Counted from the first letter of the stretch, positions 21,538 to 30,884 are shown. The stretch is DNA of 64,000 nt from Paracoccus aminophilus JCM 7686 (GCF_000444995.1 NC_022041.1:2454001-2518000), one strand, 5' to 3'. Numbers and translations are program-made. The notes: generated from the sequence alone by a model not told the origin.

Positions 21538-21580
21538 GGGGGCCAAATGGCCCCCGCGCGGGTGTTAGGAAATTGGGCGG
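21538..21580. repeat. Hairpin plus GTTAGGAAATTGGG, phage-end repeat (copies near 22859 and 28674)
   Basis: GGGGGCC and GGCCCCC form a perfect stem around AAAT directly after the membrane protein stop, followed by GCGCGGGTGTTAGG and AAATTGGG. The same arrangement follows all three copies of the membrane gene, then the sequences diverge. It may be the phage transcription end or close to the phage boundary. Confidence 0.6.
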
Positions 21581-21602
21581 TATAGCTCTTCTAGAAGGGA
21601 GC

Positions 21603-22463
21603 CTAACGGCGACAGACTAGCGCGTATGATGGCATGGACTCGATCTGCGATCTTAGCAGCGCGGTGCGCAACTTCTCCAAATTGGTGTCAGACATCAGTT
21701 GGACGCTGCCTAATGCAGGGTCGTGCAGCAAGCGGTCTAACATCATATCGACTTCCCAACCGCCGTCCTGAAGCTGGTTGCTGTCAATTTCCGTAACCTG
21801 CTCAACACTCCAGCCAGCTTGAGAAAGCAGCGCTATCATCTCAGTTTGAGAAATTGGGGTGCGAATGTTGTCGTCAGGCAGCGGAACTGACAGAGCACGC
21901 CGCAGCAACACCGTCAGCAAATGAGGAATCTGCGAAGGGCTCTCGGCCCTAATATCCCACTCCGATAGCAGGAGCTGTCTCGTTCGTCCTGCAAGGCACG
22001 AAAAAGTTTCCACGAGGCTGTCCTGAGATGCGAAGTACCAACTGCAATGTGCCATTACAGCCGCGTCGTAGTGTTCAAATGGCAGTGCCAGAGTTGGCGA
22101 CGATAGGCCGGTGCCCAACTGGACGTTGAGGCGACCACCGAGCGGACCGGCGGTTAGTCGTGCGATAGCCTCGCCCAATGTAACGGGAGCGCCGTAGTCC
22201 GGAGATCCCGGATCAATTGCAGTGACATGCCCCGAGGATCCAACCATTGCCGCGAGTACAGCAGTCATATCTCCCTGCCCGCAGCCGAGTTCCAGCAAGC
22301 GCTGTCCTTCGCGCACATCCCAAGCTAGGGCGATACGCGCCCGGTGTTGGCTCTGCACCAGTTGGGACTGAAGCGCAGCTTCGCTGAGTTGGAGGCCGGC
22401 GACCGCAATTTGAGCGATCTCATCGGGACATCGGGACAGCTCAACCGCTTCGGGCTTCATCAT
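21603..22463 (-). CDS. Class I SAM-dependent methyltransferase
   Basis: A 286-residue protein with the Rossmann-fold methyltransferase motif I LLELGCGQGDMTAVLAAMVG near residue 55, the acidic residue of motif II in VTAIDPG, and the motif IV-like HYDAAVMAHCSWYF near residue 130. The substrate is unknown. The start is supported by GGAGGAGA before two consecutive ATGs. The base composition is closer to 55-58% G+C by eye than its neighbours, and it stands alone and antisense to the surrounding phage fragments, which suggests an acquired cargo gene. Confidence 0.75.
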   Translation of the reverse strand: MMKPEAVELSRCPDEIAQIAVAGLQLSEAALQSQLVQSQHRARIALAWDVREGQRLLELGCGQGDMTAVLAAMVGSSGHVTAIDPGSPDYGAPVTLGEAIARLTAGPLGGRLNVQLGTGLSSPTLALPFEHYDAAVMAHCSWYFASQDSLVETFSCLAGRTRQLLLSEWDIRAESPSQIPHLLTVLLRRALSVPLPDDNIRTPISQTEMIALLSQAGWSVEQVTEIDSNQLQDGGWEVDMMLDRLLHDPALGSVQLMSDTNLEKLRTALLRSQIESMPSYALVCRR

Positions 22464-22674
22464 ATTTCTCCTCCACTGAACACGTCACCATACCCAGCTG
22501 GCTGAATGGACGCCGCGAGCAAGAAGGTGAAAAATTGGCTTTGGATGGGTGTTAGGAAGATTCTGAAATGAAGGCAATTTCAATGCCAGTTGGAACGTCG
22601 CCGATCCCGCGGGCAGCGCCGCTAGGCAATAGCCCGAAAACCTTCTCTGACAAAGGCGGCGCCCTTCTAAAGAA

Positions 22675-22854
22675 GCGCTTCTGGCCACAGTCGCATGCGA
22701 GCTGCTCGCCCGGGACAGCGCCCTCGACTGGACCGGCGTCATGCTCGGCGCGGTGCTCGCCTCGAGCCTCTGGACCCAGCGCCTGGGCCGCGCTTCAGCC
22801 GCGATCATCGCGGCCTTGGCCATCGCCACAGCCGGGTGGCGGAAGCGGGAATGA
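22675..22854 (+). pseudogene. Truncated copy B of the phage membrane protein
   Basis: The last 59 codons match copies A and C (DSALDWTGVMLGAVLASSLW, then RLGRASAAIIAALAIATAGW and the RKRE end), but the sequence upstream of 22675 is unrelated. It is followed by the same hairpin and GTTAGGAAATTGGG. It is a remnant of a third phage end. Confidence 0.75.
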
Positions 22855-23304
22855 AAACGGGGGCCAAATCGCCCCCGCGCGGATGTTAGGAAATTGGGCT
22901 GAGAGGGCATTCCTGACGCCTATCGAGTAAAATCCGTCCGGTCCGTTCAGAAATTAACGCCCAGCAACGCTCTCCAGCGAGTAATTACTTGCGTTATACA
23001 CGCATAGGATGTTCTCATTATCAAAAAAAACAGATGTCAAATGCCGTAAATCGTCTCGAATCGCGAATCCAACGGACGCAGCGATACCTTCCTGCGTCTT
23101 GCTAAGGGAAGGGAGAGCTTATGCCTACTTCTGTTACGTTAAACGTTTGGAAATTCGACCCTGCATTCCAGTACTACCCCGACTTGAGACCTGACGATTG
23201 GACGGGAGCCCTCCATGGCGGCCCAAACAATGATGGTAATCCTCCCCATGGTTAAGGGGCTGCATAAGTAGAATTTTCTCGTAGCGTGAGCTGAGGAGAT
23301 TCGA

Positions 23305-23568
23305 ATGAGAAAGAGCCGTTTCACCGAGCCGCAGATCATGGCCGTGCTTCGTCAGGCCGAGAGCGGCGTGGCCGTGCCTGAACTTTGCCGCGAGCATGGG
23401 ATCAGCACAGCGAGCTTTTACAAATGGCGCTCGAAGTATGGCGGCATGGACGCGTCCATGATGAGCCAGATGAAGACGCTTGAGGACGAGAACCGGCGGT
23501 TGAAGCGCATGTTTGCGGACCTGAGCATGCAGGCCGAACTGCTCAAGGAAGCACTAGGAAAAAAATGA
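23305..23568 (+). CDS. IS3-family transposase OrfA
   Basis: An 87-residue protein: a helix-turn-helix ([36 protein letters not shown]) followed by a leucine-zipper-like coiled coil ([29 protein letters not shown]). This is the DNA-binding half of an IS3-type transposase. The stop lies just after a run of seven A residues at the orfA-orfB junction, where a -1 frameshift would fuse it to OrfB. OrfB's ATG overlaps its stop. Confidence 0.9.
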   Translation: MRKSRFTEPQIMAVLRQAESGVAVPELCREHGISTASFYKWRSKYGGMDASMMSQMKTLEDENRRLKRMFADLSMQAELLKEALGKK

Positions 23569-24392
23569 CACGGCCAGTTCAACGCCGGGAGCTGGCCGAG
23601 AAGGCTGTGGCGACGAAGGGGGTCAGCATCGCGCTGGCCTGCCGGGCCTTTGGCGTGAGCGAGACCTGCTTTCGCTACAGCCCGAAGCGCGATGCCGAGA
23701 ACGAGTTTATCGCGGACCTGTTGGAAGGGCTGACCAAGGTGCACCGGACCTGGGGCTTTGGGCTATGTTTCCTGCACATGCGCAACGTCCAAGGGCATCC
23801 TTGGAACCACAAGCGCGTCCATCGGATCTATTGCGAGTTGGAACTGAACCTGCGGATCAAGCCGCGGCGGCGGATCAAGCGTGACAAGCCTGAAGAGCTT
23901 AGCGTCCCTGACGCGCCGAACACGGTCTGGTCAATGGACTTCATGGCTGATCGATTGGCCGATGGCCGTCAATTCCGCCTCTTGAACGTGCTGGACGACT
24001 TCAACCGTGAGGGCCTCGGCATTGAGGTCGACTTCTCGCTCCCGGCCGAGCGGGTGGTCCGGTCCCTCAATCAGATCATCGAGTGGCGCGGAAAGCCCCT
24101 GGCCATCAGGGTAGACAATGGCCCTGAATACATCAGCTCCACGCTGATGATCTGGGCCGAGAAGCAGGGCATTGCCCACAACCACATCCAGCCTGGGAAA
24201 CCACAGCAGAACGCCTACGTCGAGCGTTACAACAGGACAGTCCGCAATGAATGGCTGGACCTATACATCTTTGAAACCATCGAGGAGGCGCAGGAGATCG
24301 CAACCGACTGGCTATGGACTTACAACAATGAGCGCCCCAACATGGGCATCGGCGGCATCACACCCGCCCAGAAACTGAAGATGGCTGCCTGA
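23565..24392 (+). CDS. IS3-family transposase OrfB (DDE integrase core)
   Basis: A 275-residue protein with the N-terminal HTH_21 region ([17 protein letters not shown]) and the rve integrase core. The DDE residues are D in WSMDFMAD near residue 125, D in IRVDNGPEY near residue 185 and E in [17 protein letters not shown] near residue 222. The C-terminal [24 protein letters not shown] is typical of this group. The frame is complete, so the element may still be active. Confidence 0.92.
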   Translation: MTRPVQRRELAEKAVATKGVSIALACRAFGVSETCFRYSPKRDAENEFIADLLEGLTKVHRTWGFGLCFLHMRNVQGHPWNHKRVHRIYCELELNLRIKPRRRIKRDKPEELSVPDAPNTVWSMDFMADRLADGRQFRLLNVLDDFNREGLGIEVDFSLPAERVVRSLNQIIEWRGKPLAIRVDNGPEYISSTLMIWAEKQGIAHNHIQPGKPQQNAYVERYNRTVRNEWLDLYIFETIEEAQEIATDWLWTYNNERPNMGIGGITPAQKLKMAA

Positions 24393-24546
24393 AGTCTACT
24401 TCTGCACCCCGTTAAAACGGGGAGGATTACCGCCGCAGACCGCCTGCGGTGACGGCAGCGATGCGGCTAGCCGCCGTTCGCCTCATCTGTATCATCGAGT
24501 TTTTGATCGTGGTGTTGAGATCGCGATATTATGAAGGTTGGTATCG

Positions 24547-25008
24547 ATGATGAAAGCGCGCACTCTGGCTGTTATGTCTCTCGCGATCTTGGCAGGCTGC
24601 TCGTCTGAAGACGCAAAGCTGCATAGTAAGACGATTGCCGGCGGCGGTCGTGCGATCTCGGTGCTGGGCAGCACAACATATGAGATGTCTGGAGAGGATT
24701 TCGGCAACGGTAACGTCGGGTTGTACAATATTCGATCAGCCGACAAGGGGCCTGTGTCTGGGCGATTCTCTCTGATTAACTGCCAAACAGCAAAGATTAC
24801 TCGCGTGGAGCTTGTCGAACCTCCTGGAGATATTCGCGATATAATTGAAAAAATAAGAAAAGCAGGGGGACTCTCATCGCCAGCTCGTCTGGCGGCAGAC
24901 GCGATGAGCTACGGGCTGGCTGCAACTACCGGTCAGGTCAAGCGTGGCGAATATTCACAGGGAACACGGGCGGCCAACGCCTGTACCCTCTTCTACGGTT
25001 CGGAGTAG
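24547..25008 (+). CDS. Small lipoprotein of unknown function
   Basis: About 153 residues with a lipoprotein signal peptide: two methionines and basic residues, a hydrophobic stretch and the lipobox LAGC at residues 18-21, so the mature protein would start at cysteine in the cell envelope. The mature part (GGGRAISVLGSTTYEM, SGRFSLINCQTAKITRVELVEPPGD) has no family I recognise. The A+T content is higher than the core genome, suggesting acquired DNA. The first or second of two adjacent ATGs could be the start. Confidence 0.6.
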   Translation: MMKARTLAVMSLAILAGCSSEDAKLHSKTIAGGGRAISVLGSTTYEMSGEDFGNGNVGLYNIRSADKGPVSGRFSLINCQTAKITRVELVEPPGDIRDIIEKIRKAGGLSSPARLAADAMSYGLAATTGQVKRGEYSQGTRAANACTLFYGSE

Positions 25009-25306
25009 TATAGCCGTGGGTTCCGAAAAGGCTTCGTTCCACCAGGGCCTACCGAAATCACCCTCATTGAGCCGCCTCTGAACCATGCCTCCGCACCTGG
25101 AGATCGATAAGTCGATACAACCCTAGGAGCTGAAGGAGATCGTCTCGGGCATCTGAGAGAGATGGGTTCAGAATGTAGGTGGCGATATGTCAATCGGCAG
25201 GCAAACTGCCCCCTTATCGGCGTGCAATATTGACCCCGTTGATGCGGTTTGCGGCGGGGCCTGAGCCGACGGAACTGATCAGTGGTGGAGGCGGGTCAGG
25301 CCCCGG

Positions 25307-26035
25307 TCATGCGCGGTTCTTGAAGCGCCATGACTCGTTGCCGGTCTCGATGATCTCGCAATGATGGGTGAGCCGGTCGAGGAGTACCGTGGTCATCTTG
25401 GCATCGCCGAAGACGGTCGGCCATTCCCCGAAGGCAAGGTTCGTGGTGACGATGATCGAGGTGCGCTCGTAGAGCCGGCTAATGAGGTGGAACAGCAGCT
25501 GGCCGCCTGACTGGGCGAAGGGCAGATAGCCCAGTTCGTCCAGGATGACGAAGTCTAGGCGTGTCAGGTAGTCGGCCATGCGACCCTGCTTGCCATTGCG
25601 CGTCTCGGTTTCCAAACGGTTCACCAGATCGACGACGTTGAAGAAGCGTCCGCGGGTGCCGCCCCGGATCAGGGCGCGTGCTATGGCAATGGCGAGGTGG
25701 GTCTTGCCAGTGCCTGCGCCGCCGATCAGCACGACGTTGCGCTGGTCAGAGACGAAGCTGCCGGTGCTGAGGTCGCGCACTAGGCCCTCATTGATCGGCG
25801 TGCCGGTGAAGTCGAACTCTTCGATGTCCTTCGCCAATGGCAGCTTGGCGACGGTCAGTTGATAGCGGATGGATCGTGCCAGCTTCTCGGCAATCTCCGA
25901 CTGCAGCAGATCGCCGACGATCCGGGGCGGCTCGTGCTGACGCTTGATGCCGGCGGCCATGACCTCGTCATAGGCGCTGCGCATTCCGTAAAGCTTCAGC
26001 GTCCCCATCAGATCGAGGATTTGGGTGCGTTCCAT
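25307..26035 (-). CDS. istB: IS21-family helper ATPase IstB
   Basis: A 242-residue AAA+ ATPase related to DnaC that assists the IstA transposase in target choice. Walker A is seen as [17 protein letters not shown] near residue 105, Walker B as [14 protein letters not shown] near residue 165, and the family motif [16 protein letters not shown] segment ([18 protein letters not shown]) follows. The start is the ATG encoding [10 protein letters not shown]; the frame is open upstream into istA because of an indel near the istA end. The gene appears intact. Confidence 0.9.
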   Translation of the reverse strand: MERTQILDLMGTLKLYGMRSAYDEVMAAGIKRQHEPPRIVGDLLQSEIAEKLARSIRYQLTVAKLPLAKDIEEFDFTGTPINEGLVRDLSTGSFVSDQRNVVLIGGAGTGKTHLAIAIARALIRGGTRGRFFNVVDLVNRLETETRNGKQGRMADYLTRLDFVILDELGYLPFAQSGGQLLFHLISRLYERTSIIVTTNLAFGEWPTVFGDAKMTTVLLDRLTHHCEIIETGNESWRFKNRA

Positions 26036-26055
26036 AGTGGCTTGTCCTCTTGAGG

Positions 26056-27650
26056 TTATCGTGAGCCGCGCGCAGTCGGCCACGGGCTCATGGGTCAGGC
26101 GCAGCGCGGTTGGTGTGAGCAGCAAGGGTGGTGGCGCGGGGTCGCGCTGGCGGGCGAGGATGTTGATGACGACCGGCGCGGAATGGACGCCGTGATCGAG
26201 CGCTTCGCGGCAAGCGGCCTCGACAGCCTGAAGGCCGTCCTCCGGCACGCAGGCCAGGATCTGGACCATTTGCCGATCGCCATCATCGCTGCCCTTCAAC
26301 TTGCGGCGGATCGCGGACATGGCGGCGGGCAAGGCCCAGTCCCTGAAGGGCGCGCCATTGCGCAGCGCTCCGGGTTTGCGCGCCAGAACAGGCACATAAT
26401 GCCAAGGATCATATACGGTTTGGCCTCGTCCGAAGACGCGGGCATGCTCGCCGACCACTACCCCGTCCTGCCGGATAGTGATGCGATCGGCATAGGCATG
26501 CACCTCGACCGGACGGCCAACAGCGGTGGCCAGCACCGAGTATTCGTTCCTCAGGAAAACGATCCCCGGATCGTTTTCTGATCTTCGTCACTGTCGAACC
26601 GCACTGTGCAGGTCTTCGAGACCGATGCAGGCACACTGTGGAAGCCGTCGAAGGGCCCGGCATAGGGCACGAGATGCTGGCGTTCCGCTTCGAACATCTC
26701 CCAGACCGTCTTCTCGCTTACCTCGGGATGACGATGGGTCTTGGCATAGGTCACGCATTTGTCGAGCAACCATGCGTTCAGCTCATTGAGGCTCTTTACC
26801 CGCAGGCGCGGCGTGAAGAAGCGCTCCCGCACCAGCCCGACCTGGTTCTCGACCTGGCCCTTCTCCCAACCTGAGGCCGGGGTGCAGGCGACCGGCTGTA
26901 CCAGGTAATGGCTGCACATCTGCAGGAAACGGCGGTTGTCTTGGCGTTCTTTGCCGCTGAAGATCGCCTCCACAGCCGTCTTCCCTCGCCATGGCCTTGA
27001 ACCAGTGGCGGCTCATGGCTCGATGTCATAGATCCCGCGTGTGCAGGCCCCCTTCAGGAAGGTGAAGGCACGGTCATGGGCATCGAAGACCATCTCCTGC
27101 CTCTCGCGCATATAGGCGCGGGCAAACATCATCCGGCTGTGGCAAAGCCGGAGATGGGCGACCTTCGCCGTGACGGTCACGCCCGAGATCAGCACGACCT
27201 CATGGCTCCAGTCGAACTGGTAAGCTTCGCCGGGGGCATAATAGAGCGGCACATAGGCCTCGGCCGTCACCGCCCCGCGGGACTGTGACCAGGTTCGCGC
27301 AAACCGGCGCACGGCATCGTATCCGCCCTCATATCCGAGGGCCTGTAATTCCTCGAAGACGCGGATCAGCGTCAGCCGCTCGCGAGAGGCCTTCGACGCA
27401 TTCGAGGACAGAAACTGTTCCAGCTGCCCCTGCCACGGCCCGATCCGGGGCAACGGCTGGTGACTGCGTTCATAACTGAAATCTGTCTCATCCGACCGCA
27501 GGATCTTCCGCACCCCTCAGCCATTGCTCGGACCAATGGCGCAATGGCTTCGATCCGCGACACGTGCAGTTCCCGAACGATCGTCTTCACCGACCAGCCA
27601 TGAACGTAAAAGGCTCGCCGGACCCGCGCGATCGTATCCACCCGCTTCAT
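26056..27650 (-). pseudogene. istA: IS21-family transposase IstA, interrupted at three points
   Basis: The family sequence can be read in four pieces: MKRVDTIARVRRAFYVHGW to ELHVSR; VRKILRSDETDF to CTRGIYD; KTAVEAIFSGKE to VSKTCTVRFD; and [11 protein letters not shown] to HEPVADCAR. The DDE-type core (YQFDWSHE; GQVENQVGLVRERF) is present but divided. Between the pieces lie short segments of 41, 42 and about 47 bases, each with an inverted repeat, replacing an asparagine codon that relatives normally have (VSRNTVRK, GIYDNMKT, VRFDNNKY, from memory). They cause frameshifts or a stop. A further small indel precedes the C-terminus. The transposase cannot be made by ordinary translation. Confidence 0.82.
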
Positions 27651-27762
27651 CTCCCCCTCCGCTCGCTGACCCTCCAGCGAACGGTCTGACAAAACTTAAG
27701 GGGGGTCAAAATTGGGTGCCGAAACCCCCATCTAAGGGGGCAAGATTGCACGCCGAAACACA

Positions 27763-28331
27763 GATGGGATCCCGGCCTCGTGCCGCTGGCGGGCACCCCG
27801 GCCCCGGATTCGGTGCCCGGCGCGCTCGCCTTCCGGGGCACGGTTCTCGGCGCAGCTCATGCGGGCAGCGGGCCGCGCTATGGCATTGTCGCGATCCGGC
27901 TGCTCGCCCCAGCCGTCAACACCTCGCGCCCGGTGCTGCAATGGGTCAATGACTTGGCCACGAGCTGGAACGCGCCGTGCATCCTCTTCGAGCTCAATGC
28001 CTGGACCGCGCGTTATGCCCTGAGCGACGGCGGCCAAGAGGCCACCCAGGCGGCCTATGCCATCGGCAGCTGGCAGGTGGTCGAGTTCTGGATCACGCCC
28101 GAGGCGCTCGGCACGGCAGTCGCGGGGGGCCCGAGCTCGACCGTCGCGCGCGCGGCCCCGATCCCGGCCACAACCGGCCTCATGCTCGGCGGCGGCACCT
28201 CCTTCGGAGGCCCCGACAACCCGGCTGACTTCGACCTCGCCGGGCTCTTCCTCTGCGACGGCGTTCCGACCTCGGACCAGCGCGCCCGCCTGCGCGCCTG
28301 GGCCCGGGCGCAGATCCCGGAGGTCACATGA
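27763..28331 (+). pseudogene. Phage tail-tip protein fragment cut by the IS21 element
   Basis: An open frame of about 185 codons enters directly from the IS21 end, so the N-terminus is missing. It reads DPGLVPLAGTPAPDSVPGALAFRG, then ALSDGGQEATQAAYAIGSW and TTGLMLGGGTSFGGPDN, and ends in RARLRAWARAQIPEVT. The glycine-rich beta pattern and the RLRAWARAQ end match LamG/concanavalin-like tail modules. It occupies the same place before the membrane protein gene as the unrelated module at 20422-21186, with a four-base overlap, so this slot is variable between the two phage ends. Confidence 0.6.
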
Positions 28332-28669
28332 TCCGCGAGCTCCTCACTCCCGAGGATCACGCCGACCCCTATGCCTGGGCGGCCGTCTTCGTCGCCCATG
28401 CCGCGATCGGGGTCGCGCTCTGGGCGCTGCTGGCCGGGCTCACCCGCCGTCCGCTGCTCTGGGCCGGGCTTCTCTATGCCGCCTTCGAGGCGCTTCAGGC
28501 CACGGTCGCGGGCGAGCTCCTGTTCTGGGACAGCGCCCTCGACTGGACCGGCGTCATGCTCGGCGCGGCGCTCGCCTCGAGCCTCTGGGCCCAGCGCTTG
28601 GGCCGCGCTTCAGCCGCGATCATCGCGGCCTTGGCCATCGCCGTCGCCGGGTGGCGAAAGCGGGAATGA
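28328..28669 (+). CDS. Small phage-associated membrane protein, copy C
   Basis: A 113-residue protein almost identical to copy A over its whole length, differing at a handful of positions (for example AGLLYAAFEA for AAALYAAFEA). Three or four hydrophobic helices and a short charged RKRE end are present. A holin-like or other phage membrane role is likely from its place after a tail module, but not proven. The same hairpin and GTTAGGAAATTGGG follow. Confidence 0.6.
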   Translation: MIRELLTPEDHADPYAWAAVFVAHAAIGVALWALLAGLTRRPLLWAGLLYAAFEALQATVAGELLFWDSALDWTGVMLGAALASSLWAQRLGRASAAIIAALAIAVAGWRKRE

Positions 28670-28766
28670 AAACGGGGGCCAAATGGCCCCCGCGCGGGTG
28701 TTAGGAAATTGGGAGTAGAGGGCATTCCTGACAGATGGCGGTTGTGATGCGGGACGAAGCTGACAT

Positions 28767-29186
28767 TCAGCCACTGATCGCGATAAAAATATTCCTCTTC
28801 GGATCGAACAGCGCAACATTTCCTGCGTGGTCGAAAGAGTTCGTCGGCTTCGCCGCATCAAGATATTCCCATGGATCAGCAGCTTCAGTTGCTCTTTGTA
28901 TATCTTCGTCCCAGCACTCATTTGATATGGCACGCATTTCGATTGCCTCAGCATGAACCCGTTCCGAAAGCGGAATTGTGCTCCAAGGCTCAAAATTTCC
29001 CGTCAGTTCAGGGGGATCTGAAAGTGGAGATGTGCTGTAAACCGCGACCGCGCAGAAAAAGATTCGTGACTCAGCCGCTAGAGGGGACAGCGAGCGCAGG
29101 CTTTCATCTGCCAAAAATCTGTCGGCCAGATCCTCGTCCAAGCAGCCTGTTAGGAAGATGATCACAGCAATCGGCCAAAATCTCAT
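28767..29186 (-). CDS. Putative lipoprotein, unknown function
   Basis: A 139-residue frame beginning MRFWPIAVIIFLTGC, a short signal peptide with a lipobox-like LTGC at residues 12-15. The rest is soluble with no recognised domain (ADRFLADESLRSLSPLAAES; WEYLDAAKPTNSFDHAGNVALFDPKRNIFIA). The C-terminal DHAGNVALFDPKRN could be a small beta domain. Codon usage is less G+C-rich than the core genome. It lies in the mobile-DNA cluster without neighbours on the same operon. Confidence 0.5.
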   Translation of the reverse strand: MRFWPIAVIIFLTGCLDEDLADRFLADESLRSLSPLAAESRIFFCAVAVYSTSPLSDPPELTGNFEPWSTIPLSERVHAEAIEMRAISNECWDEDIQRATEAADPWEYLDAAKPTNSFDHAGNVALFDPKRNIFIAISG

Positions 29187-29204
29187 GCGACATCCTAAGC
29201 TCGA

Positions 29205-29486
29205 TTACATGAACAGACTAGCTGTCAGGCGACCGTCCGCAAGGGGCTCAAAGCGTCTATGACCTGATCCGGCCTCAGAGCCGATTGGGTAAGAAATCTG
29301 ACGGAAAGCCATCAATACCTGACAGAACATACAGAGGGTGTCAGGTTTCAGAGATTTTTGACTCACGGAGAGAGGCATTGCTGTGCCTGACGGCCGGGAC
29401 CGCCAGGCACTTCCACCCCAATCGTCAAGCAACGCTGACCCAGTGTGCCGGAGGCACGGCATCTGCTATGCGGCCATTCCGGGCAG
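29205..29486. other. Non-coding segment with dispersed repeats
   Basis: No supported gene. It holds a short GACCGTCCGCAAGGGGCTC element resembling ones at about 30354 and 30926, and several CTGAC-containing half repeats. It may be debris from earlier insertions. Confidence 0.4.
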
Positions 29487-29750
29487 TCAGGGAAGCTTTT
29501 CGTCGGGGTCATAGTCCTCGGCGCGCAAGGCCAGCTTGGGCTTTGGCGACCCTCCGCCATCCTGCAGAAGCGCTTCGACTGCATGCAACAGACCAACCAT
29601 GGCTTTGGATACCTCGTAGCCCATTGCATCCTTCAAAGCGCTCTCGATTCCAGCGTCTAGCGCCCAATGAACGTAAGCCCAACGCACTGCCCTTGCGCTT
29701 TCAGCATAGGCATTTTCGACAGCTACGTAGAACTCGTCGCGAACTTCCAC
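29487..29750 (-). CDS. Hypothetical protein
   Basis: An 87-residue frame (MEVRDEFYVAVENAYAESAR ... ALRAEDYDPDEKLP) predicted to be largely helical and acidic at the end. I do not recognise a family. It could be a real small cargo protein: the composition is natural and the frame is not the shadow of another gene. Support is only moderate. Confidence 0.4.
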   Translation of the reverse strand: MEVRDEFYVAVENAYAESARAVRWAYVHWALDAGIESALKDAMGYEVSKAMVGLLHAVEALLQDGGGSPKPKLALRAEDYDPDEKLP

Positions 29751-29809
29751 CGTTGCGGCCTCTTCATCGTATTCGCTGAATACTGGCCGACACTGGCAAT
29801 GACCGCAAT

Positions 29810-29896
29810 GGGCTCTTAGCGACCAACAGCCTCGCTCAAGAAAATTTCTGTCCGGAAGTTAGTCCACTTTTGTCCGGAAGCTGGCGCCCCGCAACA
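29810..29896. repeat. 87-bp direct repeat, copy 1 (transposon right end)
   Basis: This sequence, from GGGCTCTTAGC to GCCCCGCAACA, recurs without a visible difference at 30939-31025. It contains two TGTCCGGAAG boxes 25 bp apart, like transposase-binding repeats, and ends with one 19-bp inverted-repeat arm. It is the right end of a mobile unit whose left end I cannot find. Confidence 0.85.
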
Positions 29897-30034
29897 AGTG
29901 TTGCGGGGCGCCAGCTTCGGCAGAAAAGTGCACTAGCTAATGCAGTAGAATTTTTCTGACGGTGTAGAGCGGTGGGCAGCGGCACAGTCTGCTTTGCGGA
30001 CGAAGCTGCCGTTCATCGTGAGCGCTTGGAAACG

Positions 30035-30316
30035 CTATTCGTATCGGTCCAGAAGCTTCCGGCCCTCATCGGTCCAGTTTGCGAAGCGCACGTCGTCATT
30101 CAGCCAAGTCGCGAGTCCGTGTTCGACCAATACCTCCAATGCGAGTTCACCCGAACTCATGGCCATGTTGTCCAGGACGCCTTCGTCGCGCCCCAAGTAT
30201 AGATCGGCCATCCAAGCCAAGGCCCTCAATGCTTTCTGTTCCGCGCTCTCTCCCTCGAAGGTCTTCCTCGGGCCTGCCTGCCGCGATCCCGCCATGGGCC
30301 TCACCGTCATTTCCAA
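30035..30316 (-). CDS. Hypothetical protein inside the transposase-free unit
   Basis: A 93-residue frame ending MSSGELALEVLVEHGLATWLNDDVRF and ANWTDEGRKLLDRYE, predicted helical with a winged-helix-like ending. I do not recognise the family. It overlaps no better frame and lies wholly within the inverted repeats, so it is probable cargo. The true start may be one of the downstream methionines. Confidence 0.42.
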   Translation of the reverse strand: MEMTVRPMAGSRQAGPRKTFEGESAEQKALRALAWMADLYLGRDEGVLDNMAMSSGELALEVLVEHGLATWLNDDVRFANWTDEGRKLLDRYE

Positions 30317-30455
30317 GTCTGGGTCAGTCTTGGATCAAGAATAGCACGCCCTCGACCGTCAGCTAAGGGCTCTTCGCGTTGATGCTAGCATCCTGCCCCC
30401 GCCAGCGGCGCGGGACCAGACTGGAGGCGGCAGCTATGAGGGACGCAGCTGCCGG

Positions 30456-30884
30456 TCATCTTGATGAGGCAGGGCGCTCGCCCAGGTCTTGGAAGAACCG
30501 CAACAGGTAGCCATCAGGATCAGCCACGACGAACTGCCTGTTTCCCTCTTCGACATCGCCAACCCGATACCACCGATCTTCCAGCGGCAAAAATAGCGGA
30601 TATTTCGCCGCTTCGAGGCGATCCAGCAGCGCGGCTACGTTTGAAACCATGATCTGAACATTCAGGCCCCTGCCAAAGGGATAAGCGTCAGGCAGGTGCC
30701 CGCCGTCAAACGTCCGCCCGATCCCGATCTCGTCAATCATGAGTTCAGCACCCTCTACCGACAGATAGCTGAAACCATCTTCTGGGCGCTCATACTCACA
30801 CTTGAACGCGAGGATATCGCAATAAAATTGCCTTGATTTCCGCCAGTCTTTGACCGCGAACTCAGGAACCAACGCATTTGCCAT
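30456..30884 (-). CDS. VOC-family (glyoxalase/bleomycin-resistance-like) protein
   Basis: A 142-residue protein with the vicinal oxygen chelate pattern: LVPEFAVKDWRKSRQFYCDILAFKCEYERPEDGFSYL in the first beta-alpha-beta-beta-beta module and NVQIMVSNVAALLDRLEAAKYPLFLPLEDRWYR ... QFVVADPDGYLLRFFQDLGE in the second. Members include bleomycin-binding proteins and metal-dependent enzymes; the ADPDGYLLRF ending is typical of the bleomycin-resistance group. The substrate is unknown. As cargo of a transposon-like unit it could give resistance to a toxic compound. Confidence 0.82.
   Translation of the reverse strand: MANALVPEFAVKDWRKSRQFYCDILAFKCEYERPEDGFSYLSVEGAELMIDEIGIGRTFDGGHLPDAYPFGRGLNVQIMVSNVAALLDRLEAAKYPLFLPLEDRWYRVGDVEEGNRQFVVADPDGYLLRFFQDLGERPASSR

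Larger units (their letters stand above)
23235..24431 (+). mobile_element. IS3-family insertion sequence
   Basis: A 1197-bp element with imperfect terminal inverted repeats: the left end begins GGTAATCCTCCCC and the right end is GGGGAGGATTACC, with further matches inward around GTAGA. It encodes two overlapping frames (orfA, orfB) with an A7 slippage site between them, the usual design for producing an OrfAB transposase by frameshifting. I do not see a target duplication: the flanks ATGAT and GCCGC differ. A rearrangement after insertion could explain this. Confidence 0.88.
25188..27762 (-). mobile_element. IS21-family insertion sequence with broken istA
   Basis: The element spans about 2.6 kb. 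Its ends show the multiple terminal repeats typical of IS21 relatives: the left end starts TGTCAATCGGCAGG and has CGGCGTGCAATATTGACCCC further in; the right end, read inward, starts TGTGTTTCGGCGTGCAAT. It encodes istB intact and istA as a pseudogene. It cuts into a phage tail gene on its right side, whereas the left flank is unrelated, and no target duplication is visible, so one flank was probably rearranged. It is roughly 100 bp longer than expected because of three short inserts in istA. Confidence 0.85.

Noticed and set aside
29877..29918. Large perfect hairpin as a transcription terminator or attC site
   Set aside because: It is explained by two transposon ends meeting head to head with a shared target duplication; no U-run or integron core sites are present.
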